DNA from: Cordylochernes scorpioides
Taxonomy: Eukaryota; Arthropoda; Arachnida; Pseudoscorpiones; Chernetidae
Direction: 5' to 3'
NCBI GenBank assembly: GCA_030710605.1
Contig: CP092863.1
Location: 116,750,680 to 116,814,679 of the forward strand
Length of the DNA stretch: 64,000 nucleotides
Shown: piece after piece, positions 9,465-19,565 of the stretch
How the letters are laid out: the number at the start of each line of letters is the position of its first letter
Numbering within the stretch: the stretch's first letter is position 1
Program-made: the position numbers and the translations under genes
The notes under the pieces: model-generated
Told to the model about the DNA's origin: nothing
Database searches by the model: none
Seen by the model: only the letters and a program-made list of their open reading frames with translations

Positions 9465-10222
9465 CTAGCCGAATGACCCGGGCAACGCCCGGGTTTTACC
9501 CGATTAAATGCTTTTATTCAATTACTATTCGTTACAATTATAAATTGGCGCCGTGGATGTCATTCTTGTGAAACGTCCCGCTCCAAACTTTGTGTCTGAG
9601 AAGCGATATTTTTATAAAGAGATGATCGGGTTTGTGTCTTCTGCTCGAATGAATGTTTTTCTGTTAGAATTTTGTTCCTGCACACTAAAAATGAACTGGC
9701 TTCACCCGTGGTCTCTGCTTTTTGGAATTTTTCCGGGTATAATTTTGTATCTGATAATCAAATATGATACAGCAATATTGTCATCATCATTTTCTGAATA
9801 AAAAACAACTACTTTTTCCCAGAACCTGTCAATTTATTTTTCTTGACTAAAAATGCGAAAAATATCTTTTCCAGGTTTTTCTCTATGTCCTGTTAAAACA
9901 CGTTTTACATGTCCATTAGGTCAGCTGATATTACCTCCCATCTTCACCGCTATAGGCGCTGCTTGCGAGCGAAAGGGCAAATTTGCAACGCAATTTGCAA
10001 ATAACTTGTATACATACTTGTATACTTGTGTACATAGACCATAAATCTGTACATAGACAGGAAAAGCACATATATTTTAATAATAAAAATGAGTTTTAAA
10101 AATTGCAAAAAAAAAAAAAAAAATGCATCGGCCAGGAATCGAACCCGGGGCGCCCGCGTGGCAGGCGAGCATTCTACCACTCAACCAAAAGCAAACGGTA
10201 ACAGAATTGTGCATGACTCTGA
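9465..10222 (-). mobile_element. Non-autonomous Helitron on the minus strand, tRNA-Gly bearing
   Basis: On the minus strand the 3' end reads CCCGGGCGTTGCCCGGG, TCATTCGG, CTAG (ending at 9465) with T next to it. The element inserted about 10 bp upstream of the Tigger transposase start. Its 3' third matches 7318-7964, and it also has an interior segment shared with the Helitron at 58368. The 5' end is less certain: TCAGAGTCATGC at 10222 is a fair candidate because AGGCTTATAAT is found on both sides. Confidence 0.7.
10124..10192 (-). pseudogene. tRNA-Gly(GCC)-like sequence, second copy
   Basis: On the minus strand: GAGTGGTAGAATGCTCGCC, the GCC anticodon arm, an intact GGGTTCGATTCC B box, GATGCA and a T run of about 17. 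The 5' acceptor half has diverged (GCTTTTG) and cannot pair with CCGATGC. The sequence after the T run (GCAATTTTTAAAACTCATTT) is shared with the copy at 7197, so the two spread as part of the Helitron. Confidence 0.7.
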
Positions 10223-10570
10223 TACTTGTATTATAAGCCTATAATTTTTTAAAAATATATGTTAATTTGGCTGTGATTAAAGTAAAATTCAGATGGAAAA
10301 AATGCGGGAAATTTTGGAGGGAAGATTAAAAACTTTTTTTTTTAAATATTTTATATTATAATTTTTATTTAAATTAAAATGTTTTAATTTTTTATTTTAA
10401 TTAAACCTATTTGGTAAATTGCCATCATTTCCCTCCAAAATTTCCCGCATTTTTTCCCGCAATAAAAATTGCGATAAAAACAAAAACAAAAAAAAAAAAC
10501 TTATTTGGAAAACCGTGTTAAAAGCGAAAACGTGTAAAACAAGTACCGTGTAAATCGGGGGATAGGTGTA

Positions 10571-10810
10571 TTGTATTTATATAAAAACAGTGTTTCCGTA
10601 ATATATTACATATTTTAACCTGTCAATGCATTATATTTTTATTTCTGTGTACACCTAAAAATATTGAAAAAAATCACAACTGTTAAATAGCAAAATTGTG
10701 CATTTTCCGCAAGCTTTTCGATTTACACGGTTTTGACTTGAAAAATTTTAATTTTCGATTTACACGTTTTTCTCAGGAACATATCTACCGTGTAAATCGG
10801 GGGATAGATG
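10571..10810 (-). mobile_element. Inverted end fragment of a second Tigger element
   Basis: This is the reverse complement of 6584-6830, ending in the same terminal inverted repeat (GTAAATCGGGGGATAGATG) next to TA. It abuts the complete element head to tail at a shared TA. Confidence 0.75.
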
Positions 10811-11321
10811 TATTTGATAATTTTAGATTCAATATGGTCTGTGAGAAGGGGGATATTTTCTAAAATATGGACATAGTTGGATGAAGTAGTTTTATATGCT
10901 CTATTCGCCCAAAAATAAACTTAGGGTAAAAATTAATTATGTGATATGGTACAATTTGTGTTTTATGTTATAAATTCAGTGAAAAATGCCTAAAACAAGT
11001 TTGACCATTGACCAGTTCTGTGTTATAATCATCATCATCACATGTAAATATGATAATTTGTTCGTTCCAGAAGGAGACAAGATTTATGACAGAGTCCTTT
11101 ATTTCGGAATGCAGTAGCAAGACAGAAGATAAACAGTTGCATTCTTAGGTAATTCGTCTGTTTTAGGTAAGCCTCTTACTTATCTCTCTTTGATACACTT
11201 TAGTTGACTCGGATAGTCACGTTGATAGAAACAAGCAAACCTCAATACTATTAGAATTTAATTTTACCACAACTTCCAATTACATAGGAGAAGATAGCCT
11301 GGAGTGATCCCACTCTATATA
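10811..11321. other. Intergenic, nothing recognised
   Basis: AT-rich sequence with an (ATC)4 run near 11030. No gene, RNA or repeat could be supported. Confidence 0.4.
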
Positions 11322-11595
11322 CACTCATGGACAAAACTTAATAAAGTGGAAGGTCTTTAATCGTCACCGGTTGTCTTTTTTTTTTTTTTTTAAAGGAGAC
11401 AGAGACTATTTTGTTCACATTTGGTTATCTTTCACTTTTTATCATGTATATCGGGATTGAGACAATAACTCTGAAAGATATTACAGTGACCATTATTGAA
11501 AATACACGAGATAACCAAGTGTGAACAGCCTCTTTCTACTTAAAACAAATTGACGACAGCAAAATCTGAAACTTTTAAAGTTTTGTTCATGAGTG
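11322..11595. mobile_element. Complete MITE with CACTCATGGACAAAACTT termini
   Basis: The left end CACTCATGGACAAAACTTAA and the right end (AGTTTTGTTCATGAGTG) are inverted repeats, with TA on the left. The interior is itself partly palindromic: TTCACATTTGGTTATCT is answered by AGATAACCAAGTGTGAA. This element supplies the unit of the 118-bp satellites elsewhere in the window. It codes for nothing. Confidence 0.75.
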
Positions 11596-11602
11596 CATAT
11601 TT

Positions 11603-11909
11603 ATAAAATGAAAGGATTTAAAAGCACGAATGTTTATTTTATACATAATACAAACTTATACTGTCCTTACTGCGATGAAAAAAATATTGGGAGGGCTTGG
11701 CTCATCAGTGGTGAACCCTCCCAGCGGTTTCGCCAATTTAATCCACCAGACCGCTTCTCAGAGCTCTAATACTGTATTGGACGATTCTGCTTATATACGC
11801 AGCACTGAGCCAAGCCCTCCCAATATATTCTTTCATCGCAGTAAGGGCAGTAGAAGTTTGTATTATGTATAAAAGAAACATTCGTGCTTTTAAATCCTTT
11901 CATTTTATA
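11603..11909. mobile_element. Foldback element with arms of about 100 bp
   Basis: The left arm (AAAGGATTTAAAAGCACGAA through GGGAGGGCTTGGCTCA) is answered by its reverse complement from about 11806 to 11909. The loop of about 100 nt (TCAGTGGTGAACCCTCCCAG and onward) matches single-copy relatives at 12003, 18282 and 40252. Confidence 0.75.
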
Positions 11910-12002
11910 TGTATAGATGGCGCGTTATTGCTTTGTGTTAATTTATGCCTGACTGGCCTTGTCTTTATTGTTTGCGGAAGAGCATTGCTCGATGCAAATA
12001 TT

Positions 12003-12287
12003 TGAATGTAATTATACTGTCCTGTCAGCTTATGTCCATAGTTTTCTTGAAAACCATTTCTGAGATTCCATCCTTCAGTGCTGCGTATATAAGCAGAATC
12101 GTCCAATACAGTATTAGAGCTCTGAGAAGCGGTCTGGTGGATTAAATTGGCGAAACCGCTGGGAGGGTTCACCACTGATGAGCCAAGCCCTCCCAATATA
12201 TTTTTTCATCGCAGTAAGGGCAGTAGAAGTTTGTATTATGTATAAAAGAAACATTCGTGCTTTTAAATCCTTTAATTTTATATGCAT
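12003..12287. mobile_element. Foldback-family element
   Basis: Same family as 11603-11909, here in one orientation: it runs from AATGTAATTATACTGTCC to CATTCGTGCTTTTAAATCC. Close copies are at 18282-18560 (opposite strand) and 40252-40530. Its flank, ATGGCGCGTTATTGCTTT, is split from it by the Helitron that follows. Confidence 0.65.
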
Positions 12288-12288
12288 A

Positions 12289-13108
12289 CTAGCGAACCCG
12301 GCCACGCGTTGCTGTGGCTAAGTTGTAATATGTTAAATTAATATTATACTAAACTATTCAGTACAGTAAAGTTAATATTCACTTATAAAGATATATTCTC
12401 GCAACGTATCCCAAAGTTTCATGGCAAACATCTAAAATAAAATAATACTTTTAATACTTTGCTACAATATTAAAAAGAGGGGTGCTTAGGTGTTTAAAAT
12501 GTAAAATGTGCTCTAAATAGTATTACATAGAGCCTTCATAACAAACATATTTAAAATAAACCAATTAAAATATAATAATGCTGTAAAAAAAGACTTTGCT
12601 ACAATAATATAAAAGAAATGAAAATAAAAAAAAGACACCCACGCTGAGCCTCGAACCTAGGTTTGTTATAAATATTATTTAAAAATTGTTTATGTTAATT
12701 TTTATTTTAAAAAGCCTACATTTTAAATAAAATAATATTTTTAAAAATTTGCTACAATAATATAAAAGAAATGAAAAAAAAAAAACACCCACGCTGAGCC
12801 TCGAACCTAGGTTGTGGGGGTACGAAGCTGTGTACCTAACCTATAGGCTAAGCTTGACGTTACAAATACGCTCATGCGAGGCTATTTCAGGCCATACGCC
12901 TGCCGCGAGGGGGCGCTGATTGCGAGTGAATTTACGTTTTATTGTAAATAAAAATGCAACGAAAGGTTATTTCTAAAGAGTAATTAGCCAGAAACCATCC
13001 CGGTAGTATACTAAACAACTTCCCAAAGTTTCATCACGATGGGTTGAGCGATGTAGAAGATTATCACTTACGAACGGACCAACAAACATTCATTTATATA
13101 TATATAGA
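12289..13108 (-). mobile_element. Non-autonomous Helitron, 820 bp
   Basis: On the minus strand the 5' end is TCTATATATATATAAATGAA followed by TGTTTGTTGGTCC, and the 3' end has a GCCAC/GTGGC hairpin, then CGGGTTCG and CTAG. A stands before it and T after it. The empty site, reconstructed as TTTTATATGCAT joined to ATGGCGCGTTATTGC, matches an unoccupied paralogue at about 11905-11935. The interior contains a tRNA-like segment (12786-12858), a shortened copy of its 3' part at 12640-12662, and an ATCGTGATGAAACTTTGGGA motif common in such elements. No protein is encoded. Confidence 0.83.
12786..12858 (-). pseudogene. tRNA-like sequence within a Helitron
   Basis: On the minus strand there is an A-box-like TAGCCTATAGGTTAGG and a B-box-like CCTAGGTTCGAGGCTC at the right spacing. 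The acceptor ends do not pair, so it is a relic or SINE-head rather than a working tRNA. Confidence 0.5.
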
Positions 13109-13285
13109 TATGGCGCGTTATTGCTTTGAGTGCATATTTACTGTATTTATATGGACAAAATCAGGTTCCTGGAAAAAATATACACAGTGCAGTCAACTAT
13201 CTGGGTTGTTCTTCAGACTTGAGTCGTTTTTAAGGTTTTATTTACACAAGGCAATCGATATTCCACAATTCCCACACATAATAAC

Positions 13286-13530
13286 ATTCGAAACTATTAT
13301 AGGCGCGTATGATTCTTTTTAAAATAAACAATTTATACTGTTCTTACTGCAATGGAAAAACTAATGCTTTCGCCAGTTTAATCTACATCTGGGAGGGTTC
13401 ACCACTGATGAGCCAGGCCCCCTCATTAATTTTTCTATTGCAATAAGGACAGTAGAAATTGTTTATTTTAAAAAGAATCATACGCGTCTATAATAGTTTC
13501 GAATTTTGATAAAAGATGGCGCGCTAATGC
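13286..13530. mobile_element. Foldback element ending in a GATGGCGCGCTAATGC motif
   Basis: Arms of about 75 bp (CGAAACTATTATAGGCGCGT through TTACTGCAATGGAAAAA and its complement to 13505) enclose a GGGAGGGTTCACCACTGATG loop like that of the 11603 family. Relatives at 36310-36705 and 48455-48545 carry the same GATGGCGCGCTA end. Confidence 0.65.
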
Positions 13531-14123
13531 ATCATAACATAATAACATGGCGCCAAAAAAAAAAAATATATATATGTATATATTTCTTGGAAAAGTTTTC
13601 AGAATGCTGGGTTTATTGGTGAACTCTGGGAGGAAAGCTGTCTGGGATCTTTTGGAAAGCTTGGTAAGTAAAGATGAGGTAGTCTATAATTTGTTCTTCA
13701 CTTTAGCAATGTTGGGTGTTCTATCAATACCTTCATATAGACCGCCTGGATGTACCCATGCCCAGTCAGAATTGTTGCTGAGGTGGATCCATGCTTGGTA
13801 GCTTGGAGAACAGTAATCTTACAGTTATTGTCTGGTTGAATGATCTTTAAAAGGTCTGTTTACTTTTTCTCTGTACGAACTGTCTTTCTTTATTGCTGGC
13901 GAGATTTGTAGGGAGTATTTTATACTGAAATAGAATTATATTCTATATACAGTTACGAGCGTCATGCGTTCTTCATCTCTGTCACCGTTTGCTTTTTTTT
14001 TTTGGAATGTCGCTCTCCTATTGGTTCGCTACGATGGCGCCGCCACTGCGCGAGACACTTTGCCCCCCCCCCCCCCACTCGCTTTTTGGTTTTTGCAACT
14101 ATTGTGTTGGAGCGGGTCGCTCC
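13531..14123. other. Intergenic, with a poly-C run
   Basis: No gene is supported; the small frame at 13547-13801 lacks any family signature. A run of about 14 C lies at 14063-14076. The words ACCGTTTGCTTTTTT and TACATAGACAGATAAAGCAC (14210) recall the interior and flank of the Helitron at 9465-10222. Confidence 0.4.
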
Positions 14124-14267
14124 TTAAATAAATGCATATATTAGTTAATAACAAAATGGAATCCTCTCTTTCTTTTTCCCAGTAAGAGACGCCTACGGAT
14201 GCCAACAGTACATAGACAGATAAAGCACATAGGCTATAGTTATTAACTAATATATGCATTTATTTAA
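14124..14267. repeat. Inverted repeat, 29-bp arms
   Basis: TTAAATAAATGCATATATTA through 14152 is answered exactly by its complement at 14239-14267, with an 86-nt spacer. Confidence 0.8.
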
Positions 14268-14399
14268 GGCGCCGATTTATAATTGTAACAAATAGTATTT
14301 GAATAAAAACATTCAATCGGGTAAAACACGGGCGTTATTGATCCAACAGGTCCACGTGTCTAAATTAAAACACGGGCGTTGCCCGGGTCATTCGGCTAG
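14268..14399 (+). mobile_element. Truncated Helitron 3' end
   Basis: GGCGCCGATTTATAATTGTA starts the piece, and a broken then intact hairpin segment (GGGCGTTGCCCGGG) leads to TCATTCGGCTAG at 14399, followed by T. An insert near 14336-14375 duplicates the ACACGGGCG word. The 5' part is missing. Confidence 0.7.
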
Positions 14400-14544
14400 T
14401 AGTTATATATGTATAATGCAAAGCGTAAAAATAATTCATTTAATATTTGTGTATTATAATATTAGTATAGAGAGCCTTTATATACGGAGTTTGTGTTTTT
14501 TCCGGTCTCTCCTGGATATTGTCTTTTATTGGAGTTTGGATTAT

Positions 14545-15757
14545 ACAGTAGAGTCTCCCATGAGAGACAACGACCAAACTCGATCTCTCCTGTAGTTGGT
14601 CTCTTATTGGAGGTTGGGTTATACAGTAGTATCCCATGAGAGACCATAGTCTAAATCTGGTCTCTTATTGGAGGTTGGGTTATACAGTAGTATCCCATGA
14701 GAGACCATAGTCTAAATCTGGTCTCTTATTGGAGGTTGGGTTATACAGTAGTATCCCATGAGAGACCATAGTCTAAATCTGGTCTCTTATTGGAGGTTGG
14801 GTTATACAGTAGTATCCCATGAGAGACCATAGTCTAAATCTGGTCTCTTATTGGAGGTTGGGTTATACAGTAGTATCCCATGAGAGACCATAGTCTAAAT
14901 CTGGTCTCTTATTGGAGGTTGGGTTATACAGTAGTATCCCATGAGAGACCATAGTCTAAATCTGGTCTCTTATTGGAGGTTGGGTTATACAGTAGTATCC
15001 CATGAGAGACCATAGTCTAAATCTGGTCTCTTATTGGAGGTTGGGTTATACAGTAGTATCCCATGAGAGACCATAGTCTAAATCTGGTCTCTTATTGGAG
15101 GTTGGGTTATACAGTAGTATCCCATGAGAGACCATAGTCTAAATCTGGTCTCTTATTGGAGGTTGGGTTATACAGTAGTATCCCATGAGAGACCATAGTC
15201 TAAATCTGGTCTCTTATTGGAGGTTGGGTTATACAGTAGTATCCCATGAGAGACCATAGTCTAAATCTGGTCTCTTATTGGAGGTTGGGTTATACAGTAG
15301 TATCCCATGAGAGACCATAGTCTAAATCTGGTCTCTTATTGGAGGTTGGGTTATACAGTAGTATCCCATGAGAGACCATAGTCTAAATCTGGTCTCTTAT
15401 TGGAGGTTGGGTTATACAGTAGTATCCCATGAGAGACCATAGTCTAAATCTGGTCTCTTATTGGAGGTTGGGTTATACAGTAGTATCCCATGAGAGACCA
15501 TAGTCTAAATCTGGTCTCTTATTGGAGGTTGGGTTATACAGTAGTATCCCATGAGAGACCATAGTCTAAATCTGGTCTCTTATTGGAGGTTGGGTTATAC
15601 AGTAGTATCCCATGAGAGACCATAGCCTAAATCTGGTCTCTTATTGGAGGTTGGGTTATACAGTAGTATCCCTTGAGAGACCATAGTCTAAATCTGGTCT
15701 CTTATTGGAGGTTGGGTTATACAGTAGTATCCCATGAGAGACCATAGTCTATAAACA
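14545..15757. repeat. 61-bp tandem satellite, about 19 copies
   Basis: The unit holds GGTCTCTTATTGGAGGTTGG, GTTATACAGTAGTATCCCAT and GAGAGACCATAGTCTAAATC. Copies are almost identical through the middle and decay at both edges. The unit begins GGTCTCT and has AGAGACC 40 nt later, so it can form a hairpin. The left edge (TATACAGTAGAGTCTCCCAT) resembles the end of a cut-and-paste transposon, which may be the source. Confidence 0.92.
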
Positions 15758-16285
15758 TGTCTAAACCCAGTTTCCCCTGGGGGTGGTCTCTTATTGGAGG
15801 TTAAACTGGAAAAACCGGTTATAAGCCATATTAATGTGCCTTAACAAAGCTATGTATGAAAGTATGTCTTTCTAGGGTTCCGGGTATTATCTCGACAGCC
15901 AATTCCAGTAATGCCCGACAGCTTGAGATTGCAATGAAAATAAACTCCTCTCCAGAAAGCTGTTGCATTATTTAATAGGGAACATTTATTCATTATCGCA
16001 GGTTTGCAGATTTCAACAAATTACAAGAAGGTATAAGAATCTATTTTTAAAACTCTTTTTTATTTTATAGATTTGCAGCGTCTTATACCTTTTTGTAAAA
16101 AGAACATTTATATCAAATCATTAGCTATCAATATGTTAAATTGAAACTATACATTGACAACTAAAACATATCGAAAATATATTGTATTTATTAGAAAATT
16201 AAAAATTACATTAAGAAATTGAGCAAGGATTGAAGATGAGTATGTGATAGTATAGACCATGTGTCCTCTTCTATTGAAAAAGTTC
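15758..16285. other. Intergenic / 3' flank of the PABPN1-like gene
   Basis: No gene seen. A diverged satellite unit with GGTCTCTTATTGGAGGTTAA lies at 15786-15806. AATAAA for the minus-strand gene occurs at about 16185-16190. Confidence 0.4.
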
Positions 16286-16912
16286 TCAGTAGGGCTTGTA
16301 CCGAAGAGCAAACCGTTTTACTGGCTTACTTAAACTGGTATTTTTCAGTCCGGGGATGTTGTTCCTCTTGAAGTCCACACGTAGATTTCGGCCGAACATC
16401 ACCTGACCGTTCATTGTAGCCACAGCCTTCTTTGCTGCTTCCTCAGAACCAAACTGAATGTAGGCGTAGGCCTTGTGGCCAGTATTGGTCTCTCCAGGAA
16501 AAGTTATTCTCTTTATGGGGCCACATCCATTAAATGCTAGATAGAGGTCCAAATTTTTTACATTGTAGTTAACGTTGCCTACATAAATAGATGAGGAGTC
16601 AAATATAGACGGTTGTACTTGGGCTGTTTCTATCGTCTGTGATTCCTTCACTTCATTCTTTTCTTCCCTTACTCCAAGTAGAGCATCCTCTTCCTTCACT
16701 CCAAGTAGAGCATCCTTTTCCTTTACTTCGAGTAGAGCATCTTCTTCCTTCTTCACTCCGAGTAGAGAATCTTCTTCTTCCTCTCCAAGTAGAGCATCTT
16801 CTTCTTTCACTTCAAGTAGAGCATCTTCTTCTTCCTTCTCCAGTTCGGTAACGTCATCGTAGTCTAGAAGAGAGTCGTGGTAGAGTTCATCTACAAGTTG
16901 GAGTTTTGACAT
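16286..16912 (-). CDS. PABPN1-like nuclear poly(A)-binding protein, intronless
   Basis: 208 residues from the ATG at 16912. Residues about 106-184 form one RRM: RNP2 is IYVGNV (109-114) and RNP1 is KAYAYIQF (147-154). The segment after it (KRNNIPGLKNT) and the basic aromatic end (RFALRYKPY) correspond to the KRTNRPG and arginine-rich tail of PABPN1. That family binds growing poly(A) tails in the nucleus and stimulates poly(A) polymerase. The N-terminal third is an unusual run of six or seven acidic units of 9-11 residues (KEEDALLEV, KEEDALLGV). The coiled-coil region and full Arg-rich tail of canonical PABPN1 are reduced. Lack of introns suggests a retrogene, though the frame is intact. Related Sex-lethal-like or other single-RRM proteins are less likely. 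Confidence 0.7.
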   Translation of the reverse strand: MSKLQLVDELYHDSLLDYDDVTELEKEEEDALLEVKEEDALLGEEEEDSLLGVKKEEDALLEVKEKDALLGVKEEDALLGVREEKNEVKESQTIETAQVQPSIFDSSSIYVGNVNYNVKNLDLYLAFNGCGPIKRITFPGETNTGHKAYAYIQFGSEEAAKKAVATMNGQVMFGRNLRVDFKRNNIPGLKNTSLSKPVKRFALRYKPY

Positions 16913-17206
16913 GTTGGTCCGTTATATGGAATTGGATGTTAACTTCAAATAAAACACTTATTTCTATATTTAGATTTTATAAAAATGGATTTAGAATAGA
17001 GAGGTAAAAATATTTGAGAGTATATAAAAGTATTAAAAATATTTTTTTTAAAGATATAAATTAGCTCTATTAAGGCAACGATAATCTCGCTATTCGATAT
17101 AAAAAAAGGAACACAGGTCGGGGAGAAGAGCTTTTACACGAGGATGATCGTTCAAGTTTTCGGGAAAGACGCCTTTCTATGGGTACAAAATGACAATGGT
17201 TTATAT

Positions 17207-17374
17207 TGTGACGTGGTTAATTTATTTACATAATTTTGATTGTATTGTTTTACATAGTTTTGAATTATGACATAGCTATATAAATGCGTGTAAATACAAT
17301 TTTAATGTAAACCGTTAAAGAGAATAAAGTCCGTTCGTGTTTACTTCTCCTCGCATCTATATTTCAACGCGACA
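17207..17374 (+). mobile_element. Solo LTR, 168 bp
   Basis: It starts TGTGACGTGG and ends CAACGCGACA, with ATAT on both sides (17203-17206, 17375-17378). A TATA box (TATATAAATGCG, about 17278) and AATAAAG (about 17322) sit at LTR-like positions. The end resembles that of the Gypsy LTR at 751, so it probably belongs to a related family that recombined out. Confidence 0.75.
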
Positions 17375-17450
17375 ATATGTATATATATACACTTTGATTA
17401 AATATTTTACATAATTATAACATTTTCTAAGCTATATTGATAAAACTATT

Positions 17451-18027
17451 ATATACAAAGTGTGAAAAGATTGATAAAATATATAGTACAAATATATGAA
17501 AATCCAATCATATACTTTGGAAGTGAGGAAACAAGTACAAATAGACAAGAAATTCAAAATGGTTGGCCGGGATTAGTACAAAAATTGGTTATAGATATAT
17601 CTGGTATCTTTCTATTAATGCTGTGAAGTTTGTTGGATACTATTGCTTGCAACACCAAGAACACTGCAGAAATGTTGAAAACAGAGATTCCCGGTCATTG
17701 GTATTTCAGCATACTTCTACAACTGGACACTTTTTCAATTTTAGCAATCCTAAAACCCACTATGATCATATACCAATCCTGCACCAAAGATTGGTTTTGG
17801 AAGCAATAGTATTCAACAAACTTTACAGCATTAATAGAAAGATACCAGATATATCTATAACCAATTTTTATACTATATATACCATGGTATATAATCCCGA
17901 CCAACCATTTTGAATTTCTCGTCTATTTGTACTTGTTTCCTTCCTTCCATAGTATATAATTTGATTTGCATATATTTATATATTTGTTATTACATATTTT
18001 GTCAATCTTTTCTTACTTTGTATAATA
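17451..18027. mobile_element. Foldback element with arms of about 200 bp
   Basis: The left arm (17451-17651; ACAAAGTGTGAAAAGATTGA through GTTTGTTGGATACTATTGCTT) returns as its complement from 17801 to 18027. Part of each arm can be read as a protein frame, but the two frames mirror each other and I see no coding signal. Confidence 0.75.
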
Positions 18028-18281
18028 GGTTTATCTGTTGGATCGTTTTTAAAGACAACTCTGTTTTATAAAATTAATTTATTAAACTTTAAACATTTTT
18101 AGATATAGCGAGAGAAACGAGTTAATTACCTCGTATTTAAGGCAACAAAAGAATCCTCTAGATACATAGTTCTAACCAAATTCAACTTATGCAAACCAGA
18201 CCACAAAGAAAAAAAAAATAATGGTAGAGGGTAAGTTCCTATTTTTAACAAGCTTTTACACTCAAAGAATAATCATTTTAA

Positions 18282-18560
18282 AATAAAAGGATTTAAAAGC
18301 GCGAATGTTTCTTTTATACATAAAACGAACTTCTACTGTCCTTACTGCGATGAAAAATATATTGGGAGGGCTTGGCTCATCAGTGGTGAACCCTCCCAGC
18401 GGTTTCGCCAATTTAATCCACCAGACCGCTTCTCAGAGCTCTAATACTTTATTGGATCATTCTGCTTTTATATGCTACACTGAAGGATGGAATCTTAGAA
18501 ATGGTTTTCAAGTAAACTATGGACATAAGCTTATAGGACAGTAGAATTACATTCAAATAA
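18282..18560. mobile_element. Foldback-family element, opposite strand to 12003
   Basis: AAAGGATTTAAAAGCGCGAA through GGGAGGGCTTGGCTCATCAG and on to GACAGTAGAATTACATTC; the reverse complement of 12003-12287 with scattered changes. AATAATAAACATTT and diverged AT-rich sequence follow. Confidence 0.65.
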
Positions 18561-19103
18561 TAAACATTTTCTTGCTTCATTATCAATATAGCTAAGAATT
18601 CAGAAATAATCATTCCTCTGAGGAGAGTACTGAAACGTTTGGAAGAAAATAAAATGTTTGGTGGTATGATGTAGCTGTATATTTTTCAAACAAACTTACA
18701 CAACCATCAAATGATATTCAAAACTATTATACTAGAGTAATAGCCCGTTCTAAACCAATTGGTATAGAACAACAACCACTTCTAATAAAGTGCACGCAGA
18801 GCGAAACAATATAGAGTTATCAAATTTACAATACAAATTAGCAAATGGCTTCTTACTCATGTCTGCTAAATTTGGTCTTCCTTTATTGATAGATATTTCA
18901 TATGACTGGTCACTATTATAATTTATATAATCACCGGTCAATATAATTATTCTTTTTATCATCATTTTCCTATATCTTTGTTTCTGGCTTCAGTAAATAA
19001 TGACCGCGTCGTTAGTTAGACTTTATAATTAAATTTGTTACTATTAACTACTATTAAAAAACGAAAGAAAAAATAAAAGATAAAAAGATCAGGTGTTGAA
19101 ATC

Positions 19104-19565
19104 AATATTAAAAATGGCATATCCTGACCAGGAGCACATGTGCTTTACAGAAGGCAGAGCGCCATCTGGTGGAACAGAAATCAACTAAACATTGATTTAG
19201 CCTGTTCCCTGATATTTGGCCAACCCAATTTCTTGATAAATCAAGAAAAGCCATCCACGAACGCGTTTCGCGCTTTTGGCGCTCGTCAGCGGGGAGTAGG
19301 CTGAACCCCTGCGACTAAAAAATAATTTTTGGTCCCAGTGGCTTCCTGAAAAACCAAGAAATGGGTATTTAAGGCCAAACTGACGAGCGCCAAAAGCGCG
19401 AAACGCGTTCGTGAATGGCTTTTCTTGATTTATCAAGAAATTGGGTTGGCCAAATATCAGGGAACAGGCTAAATCAATGTTTAGTTGATTTCTGTTCCAC
19501 CAGATGGCGCTCTGCCTTCTGTAAAGCACATGTGCTCCTGGTCAGGATATGCCATTTTTAATATT
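19104..19565. mobile_element. Snapback element, 186-bp arms with a 90-nt loop
   Basis: AATATTAAAAATGGCATATC through GCTCGTCAG (19104-19289) is answered by the complement at 19380-19565, with only a few mismatches. The arms contain CACATGTG and GCGCCATCTGGTGGAACAG. One arm plus the loop is the 351-bp unit of the giant palindrome at 59040-62829; a minimal hairpin version lies at 47222-47352. Confidence 0.85.

Larger units (their letters stand above)
6584..10568 (-). mobile_element. Tigger/pogo-like DNA transposon, interrupted by Helitrons
   Basis: The left terminus (CACCCATCCCCCGATTTACA, from 6584) and right terminus (TGTAAATCGGGGGATAGGTG, to 10568) are inverted copies, each next to TA, the target dinucleotide of this group. 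Between them lies a decayed DDE transposase on the minus strand. Subterminal direct and inverted copies of CGTGTAAA words occur at both ends. Helitrons are nested at 7130-7964 and at about 9465-10222. A short derivative with the same ends lies at 24505-24780, and an inverted left end follows directly at 10571-10810. Confidence 0.8.

Noticed and set aside
14545-15757. CRISPR-like regular repeats
   Set aside because: Units are contiguous tandem copies with no variable spacers, and the genome is eukaryotic.
17563-17913. 116-codon frame in the foldback element
   Set aside because: It crosses both arms and the loop, and its ends are mirror images of each other. No domain is seen.
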